From assembly GCF_001458775.1 (NCBI RefSeq), contig NZ_CZPZ01000001.1, positions 1-64,000 on the forward strand: 64,000 nt of DNA, given 5' to 3'. A model generated the notes under the pieces. That model had not been told where the DNA came from. It saw nothing but the letters and a program-made list of their open reading frames with translations, and searched no databases. Origin of the DNA: Candidatus Nitrospira nitrificans (GTDB taxonomy: Bacteria; Nitrospirota; Nitrospiria; Nitrospirales; Nitrospiraceae). The translations under genes were made by a program, and so were the position numbers. Shown in pieces: positions 6,968 to 16,773 of the stretch (the stretch's first letter is position 1; every line of letters begins with the position of its first letter).

Positions 6968-9220
6968 TTACACAAGAGGGCGGGTCAAACGCAACAGAGC
7001 CGCGAGTCGTTCGAATCGGAAATCTTGGGCCAACTCCTCCACCGGCACGCTCAACTTCCGACACCAATTCGGGTGCTGGTCGACTGTCCCCGGTAGATTG
7101 GTCTGGACACGGGTGCCGATGACATCGTCAAGATTGGCCAAGACAATCCACGCAGGGGTGCGGGCCAGATACTGATGAATACTTTCCATCAGCTCAGTCG
7201 TCATGATCGGCACCTGGGCAGGATCTTCCGATACACCAGCCGGTAGGAGGCCTTGAGACTTCAAAGCCGTGAGAATCCCCGCCTTTTCTCGATGCCGCTC
7301 CGCCCACATCGCATGTCGAGCGTCCTCCGAAGGGAAGAGACCCAGTGCGGATCGCGTGTCGATATCCACGCCTTCCCAATACCCCACCAAGGTTGGAAGA
7401 TCGTGAGTGGTGGCGACGGCGAGCGCTTGAGCGGGATAATGGGCCGGGGGCTTCCACCCGCCCCAGGGCTCTCGCTCAAAATAGAACACTCGATACGACA
7501 ACACACCGGCTGGTCCAAGTCGGTCACGCACCCAATCGGGAACGGTGCCCAGATCTTCGCCGATCACCATGGCCTTGGCCCGCACGCTCTCCAACGCCAG
7601 AATCGCCAGCAGCTCATCGTCCCGGTAATGCACGTAGGTCCCCATCGCGGGCGGAAGACCGCGGGGAATCCAAAACAACCGAAAGAGCGCCATGACATGG
7701 TCGATCCGTATCGCCCCTCCATAGCGGAGATTATTGCGGAGTAATTGGATAAAGTACCGATAGCCGTTCGCGCGCAGACGCAAGGGATCGAGCGGAGAAA
7801 ATCCCCAATTCTGTCCCTCGGGGGCGAACGCATCGGGAGGCGCGCCGCAGTCGGCCTTGAACGCCAAGACCTCCTGATTCAGCCATCCATCGGCGCCATA
7901 GCGATCGCTTCCCAGCGCAAAATCATGGTACAAGCCGATCGGCATGCCGGCTTCGTGCGTTTTCCGCACCACCGCAAGCAGTTGTTCCGCAGCCAGCCAT
8001 TGCAGATACTGAAAGAACCGTACCCGCGACATCCGCCGACGCCGAAATTCCTCCACAGCCTCCGATCTCGGAGTGCGATAGGATTCCGGCCAGTCCTCCC
8101 AGATTGCTGCGGTCGAGCATGCAGACTGCCGTTCTTCCTCCAGGGCTTGAAACACTGCATAGTGCGCCAAAGATTCCCCTTCCCGCTCCGTGAAGTGCTG
8201 GAAGTGTCTCCCCCGGACGGTCATCGGCTTCAACTCCGGTTCGACGCCTTCGAAGTTGTCCCGCAGAAACACGTGATAGCACAGTTCGAGCACCTCGCGT
8301 TTCACCGACCTCACCGCGTTGTAATCCACGAGCTCGCATCGCCGAGCTGCTTCGATCCTCGAACGGACTGAGGGATCGGCAAGCCGGCGCTGCACCTCTG
8401 GACCCGTCCAGCACTCTGAAACCTGAGTCACGTCGATGTATAAGTCGTTTAAGAAAAGGCGACTCGTGGGTGAATAGGGACTCATATGATAGGGAATGGT
8501 ATTCTTGAGCGCGTGAAGCGGATTCAGTCCGACCACCGCAGCGCCCAGGCGCTTTCCGGCCCATTCAATGACGGCACCCAGATCTCGAAAATCACCGACC
8601 CCCCAATTGTGGTGACTCCGCAAGGAATAGAGCTGCAAAGCCACGCCCCACCACCGAATACCCTGTTGAAGTTCATCCGGAATGTAACAGCGCTCCGGCG
8701 CGACGATGAGGCGAAACGTGGCCTCCGTATTCGTGCCGCCTCCCTGCGCGTGGGCTGTGACGGTGTAGTAGCCAAGCGGCAGGTCTTGTGGAAATCCCAC
8801 CGCAGCTCGCACAAACCGGCGCCCCTGAATCGTCCGAGTTTCTTGGACTTTGAGAGCGGGCCCTTCGGCGCACCGATAGTGCGTGTCCCCGTTCTCCGCG
8901 TAGACTGACCAGTTGATGGACAGAAGGGAATCGTTCGAACTCTCGCATGGCACATACAGCGACCAGGCCCCTGCCTCTCGTCCCAACCGCAGCACATACA
9001 CAGGTTCGCAGCCCCTGAGCCACCACCGATTATCCCATGTCTCCAGCTCCGCAATAAGTTCCTCGCGATTCGCCACCCGGAGATTCATGGCAGCCAGAAT
9101 GGCCCGTCGCGTTTCATCCGTCGTCACATGGTGCGTTCCAGCGATGTCGTAGTAGTCGGCAGCAATCCCCGCGCGATCGGCCAACAGACGCAACAGATCA
9201 CTTTCAGATTGATCAAACAT
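6968..9220 (-). CDS. malQ: 4-alpha-glucanotransferase (amylomaltase), GH77
   Basis: A 750-residue enzyme that transfers alpha-1,4-glucan segments between maltodextrins, part of cytoplasmic glycogen and maltose metabolism. An extended N-terminal beta-rich region (about 1-170), as in MalQ of Escherichia coli, precedes the barrel: IRWWGVALQLYSLRSHHNWGVGDF, the nucleophile Asp in IRIDHVMALFRLFWIPRG, the acid/base Glu in MVIGEDLGTVPDWV, and the stabilising Asp in ATTHDLPTLVGYW. All three catalytic acids are present. The chosen ATG begins MFDQSESDLLRLLADRAG. A glycogen-store role is likely, but no glgA, glgB or glgP neighbour is in the window. Confidence 0.93.
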   Translation of the reverse strand: MFDQSESDLLRLLADRAGIAADYYDIAGTHHVTTDETRRAILAAMNLRVANREELIAELETWDNRWWLRGCEPVYVLRLGREAGAWSLYVPCESSNDSLLSINWSVYAENGDTHYRCAEGPALKVQETRTIQGRRFVRAAVGFPQDLPLGYYTVTAHAQGGGTNTEATFRLIVAPERCYIPDELQQGIRWWGVALQLYSLRSHHNWGVGDFRDLGAVIEWAGKRLGAAVVGLNPLHALKNTIPYHMSPYSPTSRLFLNDLYIDVTQVSECWTGPEVQRRLADPSVRSRIEAARRCELVDYNAVRSVKREVLELCYHVFLRDNFEGVEPELKPMTVRGRHFQHFTEREGESLAHYAVFQALEEERQSACSTAAIWEDWPESYRTPRSEAVEEFRRRRMSRVRFFQYLQWLAAEQLLAVVRKTHEAGMPIGLYHDFALGSDRYGADGWLNQEVLAFKADCGAPPDAFAPEGQNWGFSPLDPLRLRANGYRYFIQLLRNNLRYGGAIRIDHVMALFRLFWIPRGLPPAMGTYVHYRDDELLAILALESVRAKAMVIGEDLGTVPDWVRDRLGPAGVLSYRVFYFEREPWGGWKPPAHYPAQALAVATTHDLPTLVGYWEGVDIDTRSALGLFPSEDARHAMWAERHREKAGILTALKSQGLLPAGVSEDPAQVPIMTTELMESIHQYLARTPAWIVLANLDDVIGTRVQTNLPGTVDQHPNWCRKLSVPVEELAQDFRFERLAALLRLTRPLV

Positions 9221-9382
9221 CCGTGTGAGTCTGAGCGAAGGACGAGATCAAGTCAAGGCAATGCAGACTCTGCCCCTTTGCTTGAACCGGCTGGGAAGCA
9301 CCAAGATAGGTATCGTGAAACGGTCGAGACCGCGCGGACTGAGCGCCGGCAGGCCAACGTTGACTGACGCCTCAAACGGCTT

Positions 9383-10738
9383 CTACTTCAGCGCATGGAG
9401 ATTTCCGGTGGAGCGGGCGAGATTGACCCGAGCGGCGTTGAGTTGGAAGAGTGCGGTGACGAGGTTTTCTCTGGCACGGGCCACTGACGAGAGCCCATTG
9501 GTGAGTTCAAAGTGACTGGTGGAGCTCAGAACGGCGTACCGTTCTCGCGCAAGATCCAGCTCCTTGGTCGCCATCTGTAATCCAGCCTGCGCAATACCAA
9601 CCTGCTCTTTTGCCGCAACCAGTGACGCGAGAGCGTCATGGACTTCCATCTTGATGTGGTTGAGCACCGATCTCATGCGTAACGATTCTTGCTGCCACTG
9701 ACTTCGGGCTTGGGCGATGCGGCCCTCACGCTGGGCTCCGTCGAAGATCGGGATCTGGAGGATCAGTGCCATATTGTACGTATCGAGCGTATTGTTCCAT
9801 CGATTGCCGATGAGCCCATACTCTCCCTGAGCCACCAGCGACGGCAATCGCTCCCCAGTAAGGGAGGAATAGGTCAGCTCCGAAGCTTTCACACGGGTGT
9901 GCTGCGCCTGAACCTCCGGCCGTCGGCTCAACGCCTCTTCCACGGCCTCCTGCGGCGTCGGGATCTCCCACACATCTGTCGACCATTCATCGGTCAAAAC
10001 AAGAGGCGTCTCCGTCGGCAATGCCAAGAGATCGATGAGGCTCAATTTGGCATGTTCAAGGTCATACCCGGAAGACGACCCTTGTTGCCGCTCCACAGCG
10101 AGCTGCGCTTCCAGCCGCGCGATGTCCAACCCTGTGGCCAGCCCTCCTCGTTGCCGCTGCCTGACGGTTCCGAGCAATTCGGTCATCACCTGCTGATTCG
10201 CCTCGTGCATCTTGATCATCGCCGCAGCTTTCAACCCTTCCATATAGGCGAGCGCCACGCCGGCCATCGTGTCCGATTTCCTGGCTTCCGCTTCCTGCTC
10301 AGTTACCTGGAGCGATTCCCGCGAGGCCCGCCACCGTTGAATCAAGCTGAGGCTGAACAGATTCTGCGTGGCGCTGATCCTCGTATCGAAAATACTGAAG
10401 GGGTCGGTACGCACCGGCGAGAGGCCGATGGTCCCGAGAAATTGCGTCTGTCTGGTCTGTCGCACATTGGCGGATACGTTGGGCAGCATGGCTCCCAATT
10501 GTGTCCGCACCTGGCCCTTGGCTTCCTGAATTCGTTCTTTGTACAACAGGACGTCAGGATTGTTATCAACGGCTGCGGCCAATGCACCTTTCAAGGTGAG
10601 CCGAAGGGGCTGAGGGGCAAGGGGCCGAGACAAGCCGACGCTCGATCCCCCGGTTGGGGCATCGGCCCGTACCACGTCGGTAGCAAGCACTCCGACAACC
10701 AGCAGGCAGAATCCAAGCGGAGCCGATGAATTCACCAT
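9383..10738 (-). CDS. TolC-like outer-membrane channel protein of a type I secretion system
   Basis: A 451-residue outer-membrane efflux protein: signal peptide at 1-25 (FCLLVVGVLATDVVRA), then two OEP repeats rich in alternating amphipathic helix and coiled coil (ALAAAVDNNPDVLLYKERI, KAAAMIKMHEANQQVMTELL, LARERYAVLSSTSHFELTNGL). In the assembled trimer it forms a periplasmic tunnel and outer-membrane barrel through which the substrate leaves. It is the last gene of a three-gene operon: only 4 bp separate it from the HlyD-type adaptor gene, and the order is ABC exporter, adaptor, channel. Length is typical of the family. Confidence 0.93.
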   Translation of the reverse strand: MVNSSAPLGFCLLVVGVLATDVVRADAPTGGSSVGLSRPLAPQPLRLTLKGALAAAVDNNPDVLLYKERIQEAKGQVRTQLGAMLPNVSANVRQTRQTQFLGTIGLSPVRTDPFSIFDTRISATQNLFSLSLIQRWRASRESLQVTEQEAEARKSDTMAGVALAYMEGLKAAAMIKMHEANQQVMTELLGTVRQRQRGGLATGLDIARLEAQLAVERQQGSSSGYDLEHAKLSLIDLLALPTETPLVLTDEWSTDVWEIPTPQEAVEEALSRRPEVQAQHTRVKASELTYSSLTGERLPSLVAQGEYGLIGNRWNNTLDTYNMALILQIPIFDGAQREGRIAQARSQWQQESLRMRSVLNHIKMEVHDALASLVAAKEQVGIAQAGLQMATKELDLARERYAVLSSTSHFELTNGLSSVARARENLVTALFQLNAARVNLARSTGNLHALK

Positions 10739-10742
10739 CCGT

Positions 10743-12137
10743 TCACCGCTCCCTCAGGCTTTCCTTCATCGATTTGAGCAAGGGACTCAGCAAATACTCG
10801 ACGATGCGGCGCTGTCCGGTTTTGATCTCAACGGTCACGGCCATCCCAGGTGAAAGATTCACCTGTTTGCCTTCGACCTGCATCGTCGACCGATCCAGAC
10901 TGACTCTCGTTGGGTACACCAGACCGACTTTTTCGATGGAAACGGCATCATCGGAGACCGTCAGCACAGAGCCGGGGATCGTGCCATACAACGTGAACTG
11001 GAACGTTTCGACCTTAATCTCGGCCGGCTGCCCTTCCTTCACAAACCCCACGTCTTTATTTTCGACTTGCGCCTCGACCTCGACCGAATGGTCTTGCGGC
11101 ACGACCATGAGCAGCTGCTGGGCCGGAGTCACGACGCCACCGACGGTATGCACCGCTAACTGTTGCACCACGCCGTCGATCGGCGCGACAAGCCGCTGCA
11201 ACCCGGCTTTTTGTCCCGCCTTCGCCACCTCTTGCGCGAGCGAGATAGCCTTCGTTTCGAGAGCCGACAGTTCGGCCCGTTTGCTTTGCTGAAATTCCAA
11301 CAGCATGGCCTGGTACTGCTTCTCAGCCTCGGCGAAGGCTGCCTGATCCTGTCGGAGCTTCTTCTTTTGCCCGGCCAACTCCTGCGCCTTGTCGATTCGC
11401 TGCCCTTCGGCCTGGAGGAAGTCCATCTTCGTGACGGCTTCATGCTCCAGCAGCTTTTTATAGGCCTCGGCACGTTCCGTCTCCATCGGCACCGTGGCTT
11501 CCAAACGGAAAATATTTTCTTGCGTCTGCTCGACGGCAGCCTGCCGTTGAGCAACCAGATGTTGAGCCGCCGCCATCTTGGCCTGGTATTCGGCGAACTG
11601 GTCGCGCAGCAACTGTTGTTGCAACAAGACATAGGCTCTGTCCGCATCGGGAGGGGCCTCGAACGCGGACTGCCCCTTGATCAGGGCCCGCAATCTCGCC
11701 GCTTCCACTGTTGCCGCTCGATACTCATTGGATGCCCGGTCACGATCGGCGCGATTGAGGGTCGAATCGAGTTCGATCAGCACATCGCCCTGTTTCACGG
11801 CTTGTCCGTCCTGGATGTGAATTGAAGCAATGACCCCTGTTTCATAGGGCTGGACGATCTTCGAGTACCCGCTGGGGATGATCCTGCCCTGAGCCGTCGC
11901 CACGATATCGATCCGGCCGAACGTGGTCCACAGCGTTCCGGCGGTGAAGGCCGCCAAGATGGTCCAGAGGACAGCTCGGCCGATCGGCGAGGGCGGTGCC
12001 TGCTGAATTTCCAACACCGCCGGCAGAAACTCTGTGGCCCGCTCGCCGGGAGCAGACGTGCCGGCCGGCTGGCTTGATTCGGCTTGCCACGCCGCCTTCC
12101 ACACTGTCCAGTGCCGTGAGAACGCTCCGAAGGCCAT
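10743..12137 (-). CDS. HlyD-family type I secretion membrane-fusion protein
   Basis: A 464-residue adaptor with a cytoplasmic N-terminal stretch, one membrane segment (about 55-75), a lipoyl-like half (GVIASIHIQDGQAVKQGDVLIELD), a long coiled-coil hairpin (about 115-300) and the second half with the family motif region (GVVQQLAVHTVGGVVTPAQ; C-terminal GMAVTVEIKTGQRRIVEYLL). HlyD proteins bridge the inner-membrane ABC exporter and the TolC channel. The gene lies 9 bp after the exporter gene and 4 bp before the channel gene, so the three are cotranscribed. It has the RTX-toxin secretion type of C-terminus rather than that of a drug-efflux adaptor. Confidence 0.94.
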   Translation of the reverse strand: MAFGAFSRHWTVWKAAWQAESSQPAGTSAPGERATEFLPAVLEIQQAPPSPIGRAVLWTILAAFTAGTLWTTFGRIDIVATAQGRIIPSGYSKIVQPYETGVIASIHIQDGQAVKQGDVLIELDSTLNRADRDRASNEYRAATVEAARLRALIKGQSAFEAPPDADRAYVLLQQQLLRDQFAEYQAKMAAAQHLVAQRQAAVEQTQENIFRLEATVPMETERAEAYKKLLEHEAVTKMDFLQAEGQRIDKAQELAGQKKKLRQDQAAFAEAEKQYQAMLLEFQQSKRAELSALETKAISLAQEVAKAGQKAGLQRLVAPIDGVVQQLAVHTVGGVVTPAQQLLMVVPQDHSVEVEAQVENKDVGFVKEGQPAEIKVETFQFTLYGTIPGSVLTVSDDAVSIEKVGLVYPTRVSLDRSTMQVEGKQVNLSPGMAVTVEIKTGQRRIVEYLLSPLLKSMKESLRER

Positions 12138-12146
12138 CGTACCCTT

Positions 12147-14327
12147 CTACCCCATACAGACTTGATGCGCGTGTAAGCGCGCATAAAACCCACCGACATG
12201 GAGCAGCTCGTCATGCGACCCCTGCTCGACAATCTCCCCCTTTTCGACGACATAGATGCGATGGGCGAGCCGCACCATACTCAGTCGATGTGCAATGATG
12301 AAGACCGTGCGACCCTGGCTGATCCGCGCCATGTTCCGCTGGATCACCCCTTCGGATTCGTAGTCCAGCGCGCTGGTCGCCTCATCGAAGATCAGAATAC
12401 GAGGATCGGCGACCACGGCCCGCGCAATGGCGATGCGCTGACGCTGGCCTCCCGACAACGTACATCCGTGCTCTCCGATCACGGTGTCATATCCGTCCTC
12501 CAATTCCAGGATGAACTCGTGGGCACCGGCCGATTTCGCCGCTTGGATCACCTGGTCCATCCCCAATCCTGGATCCGTCAACGCAATATTGCTCCGTACT
12601 GAGCCGTTGAACAGGAAATTTTCCTGCAGCACGACCCCCACTTGCCTACGCAACCATGCAGGATCGACCTGAGCCAAATCCACGCCGTCTACCAACACAC
12701 GCCCCCGTTCCGGCACATAGAGGCGCTGCAGCAATTTGGCAATGGTGCTTTTCCCGGACCCTGACCGCCCGACAATGCCGATCACGTGTCCGGGCGCGAC
12801 GGCAAACGACACCTTGCGAAGAATCTCCGGGCCATCAGGCCGGTAGCGAAACGTGACTTCATCGAACCGAACGTGGCCCGTCACATGGGGAAGCGTCGTC
12901 CGGTTCGGGTTGTATGAAGGCTCAGGCTGCGTATTCAGCACATCACCCAACCGTTGCACGGAAATCCCGACTTGCTGAAACTCTTGCCAGAGATTGACCA
13001 ACCGCAAGAGCGGCCCCGTCACTTGCGCCGACAGCATATTGAAGGCGATCAACTGCCCGATACTGAGGTCGCCTTCAATCACACCGTAGGCGCCGACCCA
13101 CAAGATGGCGACAGTGGTCACCTTTTGGACACAGGCCGCCGATTGGCCGGCTATCATCATGAGGCTCGTGGCTCGAAAACTCGATCGGACATAGCCGGCC
13201 AGTTGTTCCTCCCACTTCCGCAAAAGCGGAGGTTCGACCGCCATGGCTTTCACAGTTTGGATTCCGCTGACCACTTCGACTAAGAACGCCTGATTCTCTG
13301 CGCCGCGATTGAACTTTTCATGCAGGCGCGCTCGGATCGCCGGAGTAATGGCGATCGACAGCACTGCATACACCGGAAGCGACGCCATGACCACGAGCGT
13401 GAGCGTGGAACTGTAGAACCACATCACGGCCAGGAAGACGAGCGTGAAGATCACGTCGAGCGCCACAGTGACCGCATGGCTGGTCAAGAATTGACGGATC
13501 TGCTCCAACTCACGCACACGGGCGACCGTGTCGCCGACTCGTCTCGCTTCAAAATAGGAAAGTGGAAGCGCCAGCACGTGTCGAAAGAGTTGCGCGCCCA
13601 GACTCACGTCGATCCGATTCGTCGTGTGAGCAAAAAGATAGGTGCGGAGCCCGCCCAACGTCGCTTCAAAGACCGCCAGCGTGATCATGCCGATGGCCAG
13701 TACATGGAGCGTGGTAAAGCCCTTATGGACAAGCACCTTATCGATGACGACTTGTGTAAAGAGCGGGGTCAACAGCGCGAAAAGTTGAAGGAAGAACGAC
13801 GCAACCAGCACTTCGCCGAAAAACGTGCGGTACTTGACGATCGCGGGAATGAACCACGTAAAATCGAACTTCAAATCTTGCAGACCGCCGTGAGCCCGCT
13901 TGGCCAAGAGCAGAAGTTCTCCCGTCCACATCGCTTCGAACTGCTCGCGGGAGAGAACAAGCGGGCGCGCTTCGATCGGATCCTGGACCAATACCGTTTC
14001 CGTTTCGACCTTCGCCAGCACGACATACCCGCCGTCCTTCCGCTTTACCATGGCAGGCAGTGGTGCCGTGGGCAGGCTGCGCCACTCGACCTTGCGCAAA
14101 CCAGCCTTCAACCCAAGGTGTTTGGCCGCGCGGAGCAAATCGATATCCGTCAGGACTTGCCCGGGCTGCGCAAACTGATGCCGCAACTGTGCGCCATCGG
14201 CCGGAAGATCATGGAAGCGAGCGAGAATGAGGAGGCAAATCAGGCCGCTGTCTGCCGGCGATCCATTGAAGAAAGCAGCGGAACTGTGATCCACTCGTTG
14301 CGGCCCGGAATTGTTCATGGGAGCCAC
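12147..14327 (-). CDS. Type I secretion ABC exporter with inactive C39-like domain (HlyB type)
   Basis: A 726-residue exporter. Residues 10-145 are a C39-peptidase-like domain, but where active peptidases have the catalytic Cys (DCG or ECG) this protein reads ADSGLICLLILARFH, so the Cys is Ser; the adjacent ICLL Cys is out of position. Such C39-like domains bind rather than cleave RTX substrates. About 160-440 hold six membrane segments. The ATPase has Walker A GRSGSGKST, the signature LSGGQRQRIAIARA, Walker B ILIFDEATSALD and the H-loop IIAHRLS. It energises export of an uncleaved protein with a C-terminal signal. It is first in the exporter-adaptor-channel operon. The substrate gene is not evident nearby. 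Confidence 0.93.
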   Translation of the reverse strand: MAPMNNSGPQRVDHSSAAFFNGSPADSGLICLLILARFHDLPADGAQLRHQFAQPGQVLTDIDLLRAAKHLGLKAGLRKVEWRSLPTAPLPAMVKRKDGGYVVLAKVETETVLVQDPIEARPLVLSREQFEAMWTGELLLLAKRAHGGLQDLKFDFTWFIPAIVKYRTFFGEVLVASFFLQLFALLTPLFTQVVIDKVLVHKGFTTLHVLAIGMITLAVFEATLGGLRTYLFAHTTNRIDVSLGAQLFRHVLALPLSYFEARRVGDTVARVRELEQIRQFLTSHAVTVALDVIFTLVFLAVMWFYSSTLTLVVMASLPVYAVLSIAITPAIRARLHEKFNRGAENQAFLVEVVSGIQTVKAMAVEPPLLRKWEEQLAGYVRSSFRATSLMMIAGQSAACVQKVTTVAILWVGAYGVIEGDLSIGQLIAFNMLSAQVTGPLLRLVNLWQEFQQVGISVQRLGDVLNTQPEPSYNPNRTTLPHVTGHVRFDEVTFRYRPDGPEILRKVSFAVAPGHVIGIVGRSGSGKSTIAKLLQRLYVPERGRVLVDGVDLAQVDPAWLRRQVGVVLQENFLFNGSVRSNIALTDPGLGMDQVIQAAKSAGAHEFILELEDGYDTVIGEHGCTLSGGQRQRIAIARAVVADPRILIFDEATSALDYESEGVIQRNMARISQGRTVFIIAHRLSMVRLAHRIYVVEKGEIVEQGSHDELLHVGGFYARLHAHQVCMG

Positions 14328-14582
14328 TCTTGTACCGCCTCTGCGAGATAAGTCGCTACGTCAAGGTCTACGCGCCGATTGTATCAACGGATCGGAACGG
14401 TTCTGACTTCTCTTAGAGGGGGGATCGTCCAACGGAAGTGGTGTGGTTGGAGCAAGCACGTCGAATACGTTAGTGGATCTCTGAGTTGAGTGAAGCTTAG
14501 CCTTTCACTCAACTGACTGAGCATGAGCTCACAAGTCCTCCAAAAAACGAAACCACCACCGAAGCCTGTGCAAAATCTCATA

Positions 14583-14611
14583 TTGACAGGATGTACGTGT
14601 TCCGCTATATA
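14583..14611 (+). promoter_or_regulatory. Near-consensus sigma-70 promoter with leaderless gene
   Basis: A perfect TTGACA (14583-14588), exact 17-bp spacer and TATATA (14606-14611) lie 8 nt before the ATG at 14620. The transcription start should fall on or within two bases of the ATG, and there is no Shine-Dalgarno sequence. It is the best promoter match noticed in the window. Confidence 0.75.
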
Positions 14612-14619
14612 CGGCGGCC

Positions 14620-14940
14620 ATGGCGACTACCACTCAATATTGGACAGACGAAAACGCCCTTCTCTACCAAGCCTATGGAACCACAGGCGATTGGACCTGG
14701 GATCTAGGGGACGGTACGTTCTTTTGGAGCTTTTGCGTGCGGCCCTTGCGACGACAAGCCGACGTCTTTGTCACAGTCGAACGGGTGACAGCGGTTGAAG
14801 ATATTCGGACGAATCCAAGCGCCGGCAGAGGCGGTCGTCAGGCCACTATTCTCACAGTGAGAGTGGATACGACTTCACGGGAGCTCCAAGGGAAATTCAC
14901 GGATCTGCGGTTTACTGCCATCAAAGTGAGCACTCCATGA
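14620..14940 (+). CDS. Orphan small protein, first of an overlapping pair
   Basis: A 106-residue acidic/neutral protein I do not recognise. It begins MATTTQYWTDENALLYQAYG, is rich in Trp and Thr in the first 50 residues (TTGDWTWDLGDGTFFWSF) and ends in a beta-strand pattern (QATILTVRVDTTSRELQGKFTDLRFTAIKV). No signal peptide or membrane segment is visible, so it is probably cytoplasmic. Its start is placed by a near-perfect promoter 8 nt upstream, which suggests strong leaderless expression. The stop overlaps the next start (ATG at 14937), indicating translational coupling of the pair. Confidence 0.65.
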   Translation: MATTTQYWTDENALLYQAYGTTGDWTWDLGDGTFFWSFCVRPLRRQADVFVTVERVTAVEDIRTNPSAGRGGRQATILTVRVDTTSRELQGKFTDLRFTAIKVSTP

Positions 14941-15200
14941 AGCTCTCCCTCGTCTTTAATTCCAAAGGGAATATCGTCGCTGCCGCACGGATTGACGTGA
15001 AAAGTAACGTTCCACTTCCCCGGCCGATTGCAACCAAAAAGCTGAAGGCACTCGAACTAGAGGTGCCTACCGAATACTGCCATTGCGATCTTGGAACTGT
15101 TTGCCAGAGTCTGCGTGTAGACGCCAAGCGCAAAATATTGGTCCCCCTTCGAGCAAAGAAGAGCCCGAAACCCACCGCCCGCCGTCCACGATCGTCATAA
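14937..15200 (+). CDS. Orphan small basic protein, second of an overlapping pair
   Basis: An 87-residue basic protein beginning MKLSLVFNSKGNIVAAARID and ending in a Lys/Arg/Pro-rich tail (KSPKPTARRPRSS). The middle holds two close cysteines (YCHCD) and a third (VCQS). No known family is recognised. It starts inside the stop codon of the previous gene (4-bp overlap), so the two are coupled and likely act together. The tail could bind nucleic acid, but that is a guess. Confidence 0.6.
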   Translation: MKLSLVFNSKGNIVAAARIDVKSNVPLPRPIATKKLKALELEVPTEYCHCDLGTVCQSLRVDAKRKILVPLRAKKSPKPTARRPRSS

Positions 15201-15460
15201 AAAGTCATACATCCACAGGCCATCACGCTACCGCCACCTCATGGCAAGGCATGAGCTCTTGCAGTCCTGCATCACCGCCGACATGCAATCCGCATCGGTA
15301 GCCACGCACCAGACTGAATAGCAGCACCTCACAGCTGCACGCCCTGCCTACCCCTCGTGACATTGAGGCCAGCTTATCTCAGAGGCGCTTCGTTTAAAAA
15401 TGGACAGGCGTCTTTGTATTGCCGGGCTTAGGATTTCCTTTGTAAATTACAGAACGCTTT

Positions 15461-16489
15461 TCATGACGCTGCCGGCTGGTCTGGGGCGGGTTTCGATCGG
15501 AAGTCTTGGATGATGTTCCACACTCGCAGGACATCGAGCGTCAGACTTGCGCCATACGTGGGACCGTAGTCTCGTTCCACGATGTTTCCCATACTATCGT
15601 TCCAGGTTTCGAACCGCACCGGACCGGCGGAAGCCGCTATGGACCATGCAAAGTGCTTCTGGCTCTCTCCCGCTGCATTGACGAAGATCCCAGTGTCCCA
15701 CATGAGCGCAAATTCGATTTCCCAGGTCGGGATCGTTTCACCCGTCTCGGTAGTCCGGTATTGGCCAATGGCAATCGACGGCTGTACCAGCCCCGCCATA
15801 TTTCTCACTGCATGGAGCGCAGACCCGTCGCTCTGATAACTGACCCTTCCCATAGCAGAGGCCCGGACGTTTATATCGCCCCACTTCTCCGAACGCCACA
15901 CCGACGGGGTGATCTGCAATCGTCGCACACCGGCTCGCAGAAATCCCTGTTGATAAATAGTCCCGACGGAAAATCCTCCCCCCGCAAAGAGCACCTTTCG
16001 GTCGAACATGGAAATCCATCGAGTCACCGACCCATCAATCATCGCGTCGGTCTCGATACGAGGATTCACACTTGGAACGTTCGGAAGCCCACGAAGTTGA
16101 TGGACCAATTTATTTTGAAGGTGCTGAGTGATTTCGTCCCCCGTGGGACTGATGCCGGCGGTAAGATTGGTGCTCCAGTTCTTCCAATCCCCACCCCAAT
16201 GCTGGGTCCAGCTCATCGTGATCAAGTTGAAGCCGAGTGTCGTCCCTACCGTGGAATCATACCTGTTCCCCAGCCCGTCAAAGGGAGTAAACCGATTGAG
16301 GGTTAGTCCCCCCGTAACGGTGGAATACTGGTCAGGGAATGACATACTCCCCCAGTGGACGGATGGCGCAGGAGTTTCACTCCAGGCCGGAGTGGAGCTG
16401 ACTCCGACGAGCAGCAGCACACCACCGATCAGCGTCGTGGTTCGGCGCCATGGCCATGGCGCTCTTCGCACAAACAATTCTCGCTTCAT
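15461..16489 (-). CDS. Exported beta-rich (probably outer-membrane) protein of unknown function
   Basis: The 342-residue protein starts at the ATG with complement at 16487-16489, preceded by AAAGGTGG; the ORF reaches 16597 but the extra residues are basic and Cys-rich with no signal character. A signal peptide (RRTTTLIGGVLLLVGVSSTPAWS, cleavage near 35) is followed by alternating Trp/Tyr-rich strands (TLGFNLITMSWTQHWGGDW, RRLQITPSVWRSEKWGDINV, WEIEFALMWDTGIFVNA), the look of an outer-membrane barrel. A faint resemblance to LpxR-type lipid A deacylases was considered but not supported by a motif. It is divergent from the pyruvate carboxylase genes. Confidence 0.6.
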   Translation of the reverse strand: MKRELFVRRAPWPWRRTTTLIGGVLLLVGVSSTPAWSETPAPSVHWGSMSFPDQYSTVTGGLTLNRFTPFDGLGNRYDSTVGTTLGFNLITMSWTQHWGGDWKNWSTNLTAGISPTGDEITQHLQNKLVHQLRGLPNVPSVNPRIETDAMIDGSVTRWISMFDRKVLFAGGGFSVGTIYQQGFLRAGVRRLQITPSVWRSEKWGDINVRASAMGRVSYQSDGSALHAVRNMAGLVQPSIAIGQYRTTETGETIPTWEIEFALMWDTGIFVNAAGESQKHFAWSIAASAGPVRFETWNDSMGNIVERDYGPTYGASLTLDVLRVWNIIQDFRSKPAPDQPAAS

Positions 16490-16773
16490 CGACAAGGACC
16501 ACCTTTCAAAGAAACATCCAGCCTGGCTACAGGCCCTCTGTGACGGAACACGTTCAGAATATTGGGATGCGCGAAACGGACGAATTCTACACGACACGGA
16601 CAGAGGTGGCGACTAAATTATCGACCGCCGGCAACGATCACCTCTCGCCAGGGCGACTCACTCCGACTGATCGTATGATCGCGTCTCTCGACAGGCCTCT
16701 CGATCCTATGCTAGCTTACGCGTTCGTTTTTCCGTGCTCATTCCTTTCCACGCGAGAGCTGACAGGCTCAGAC

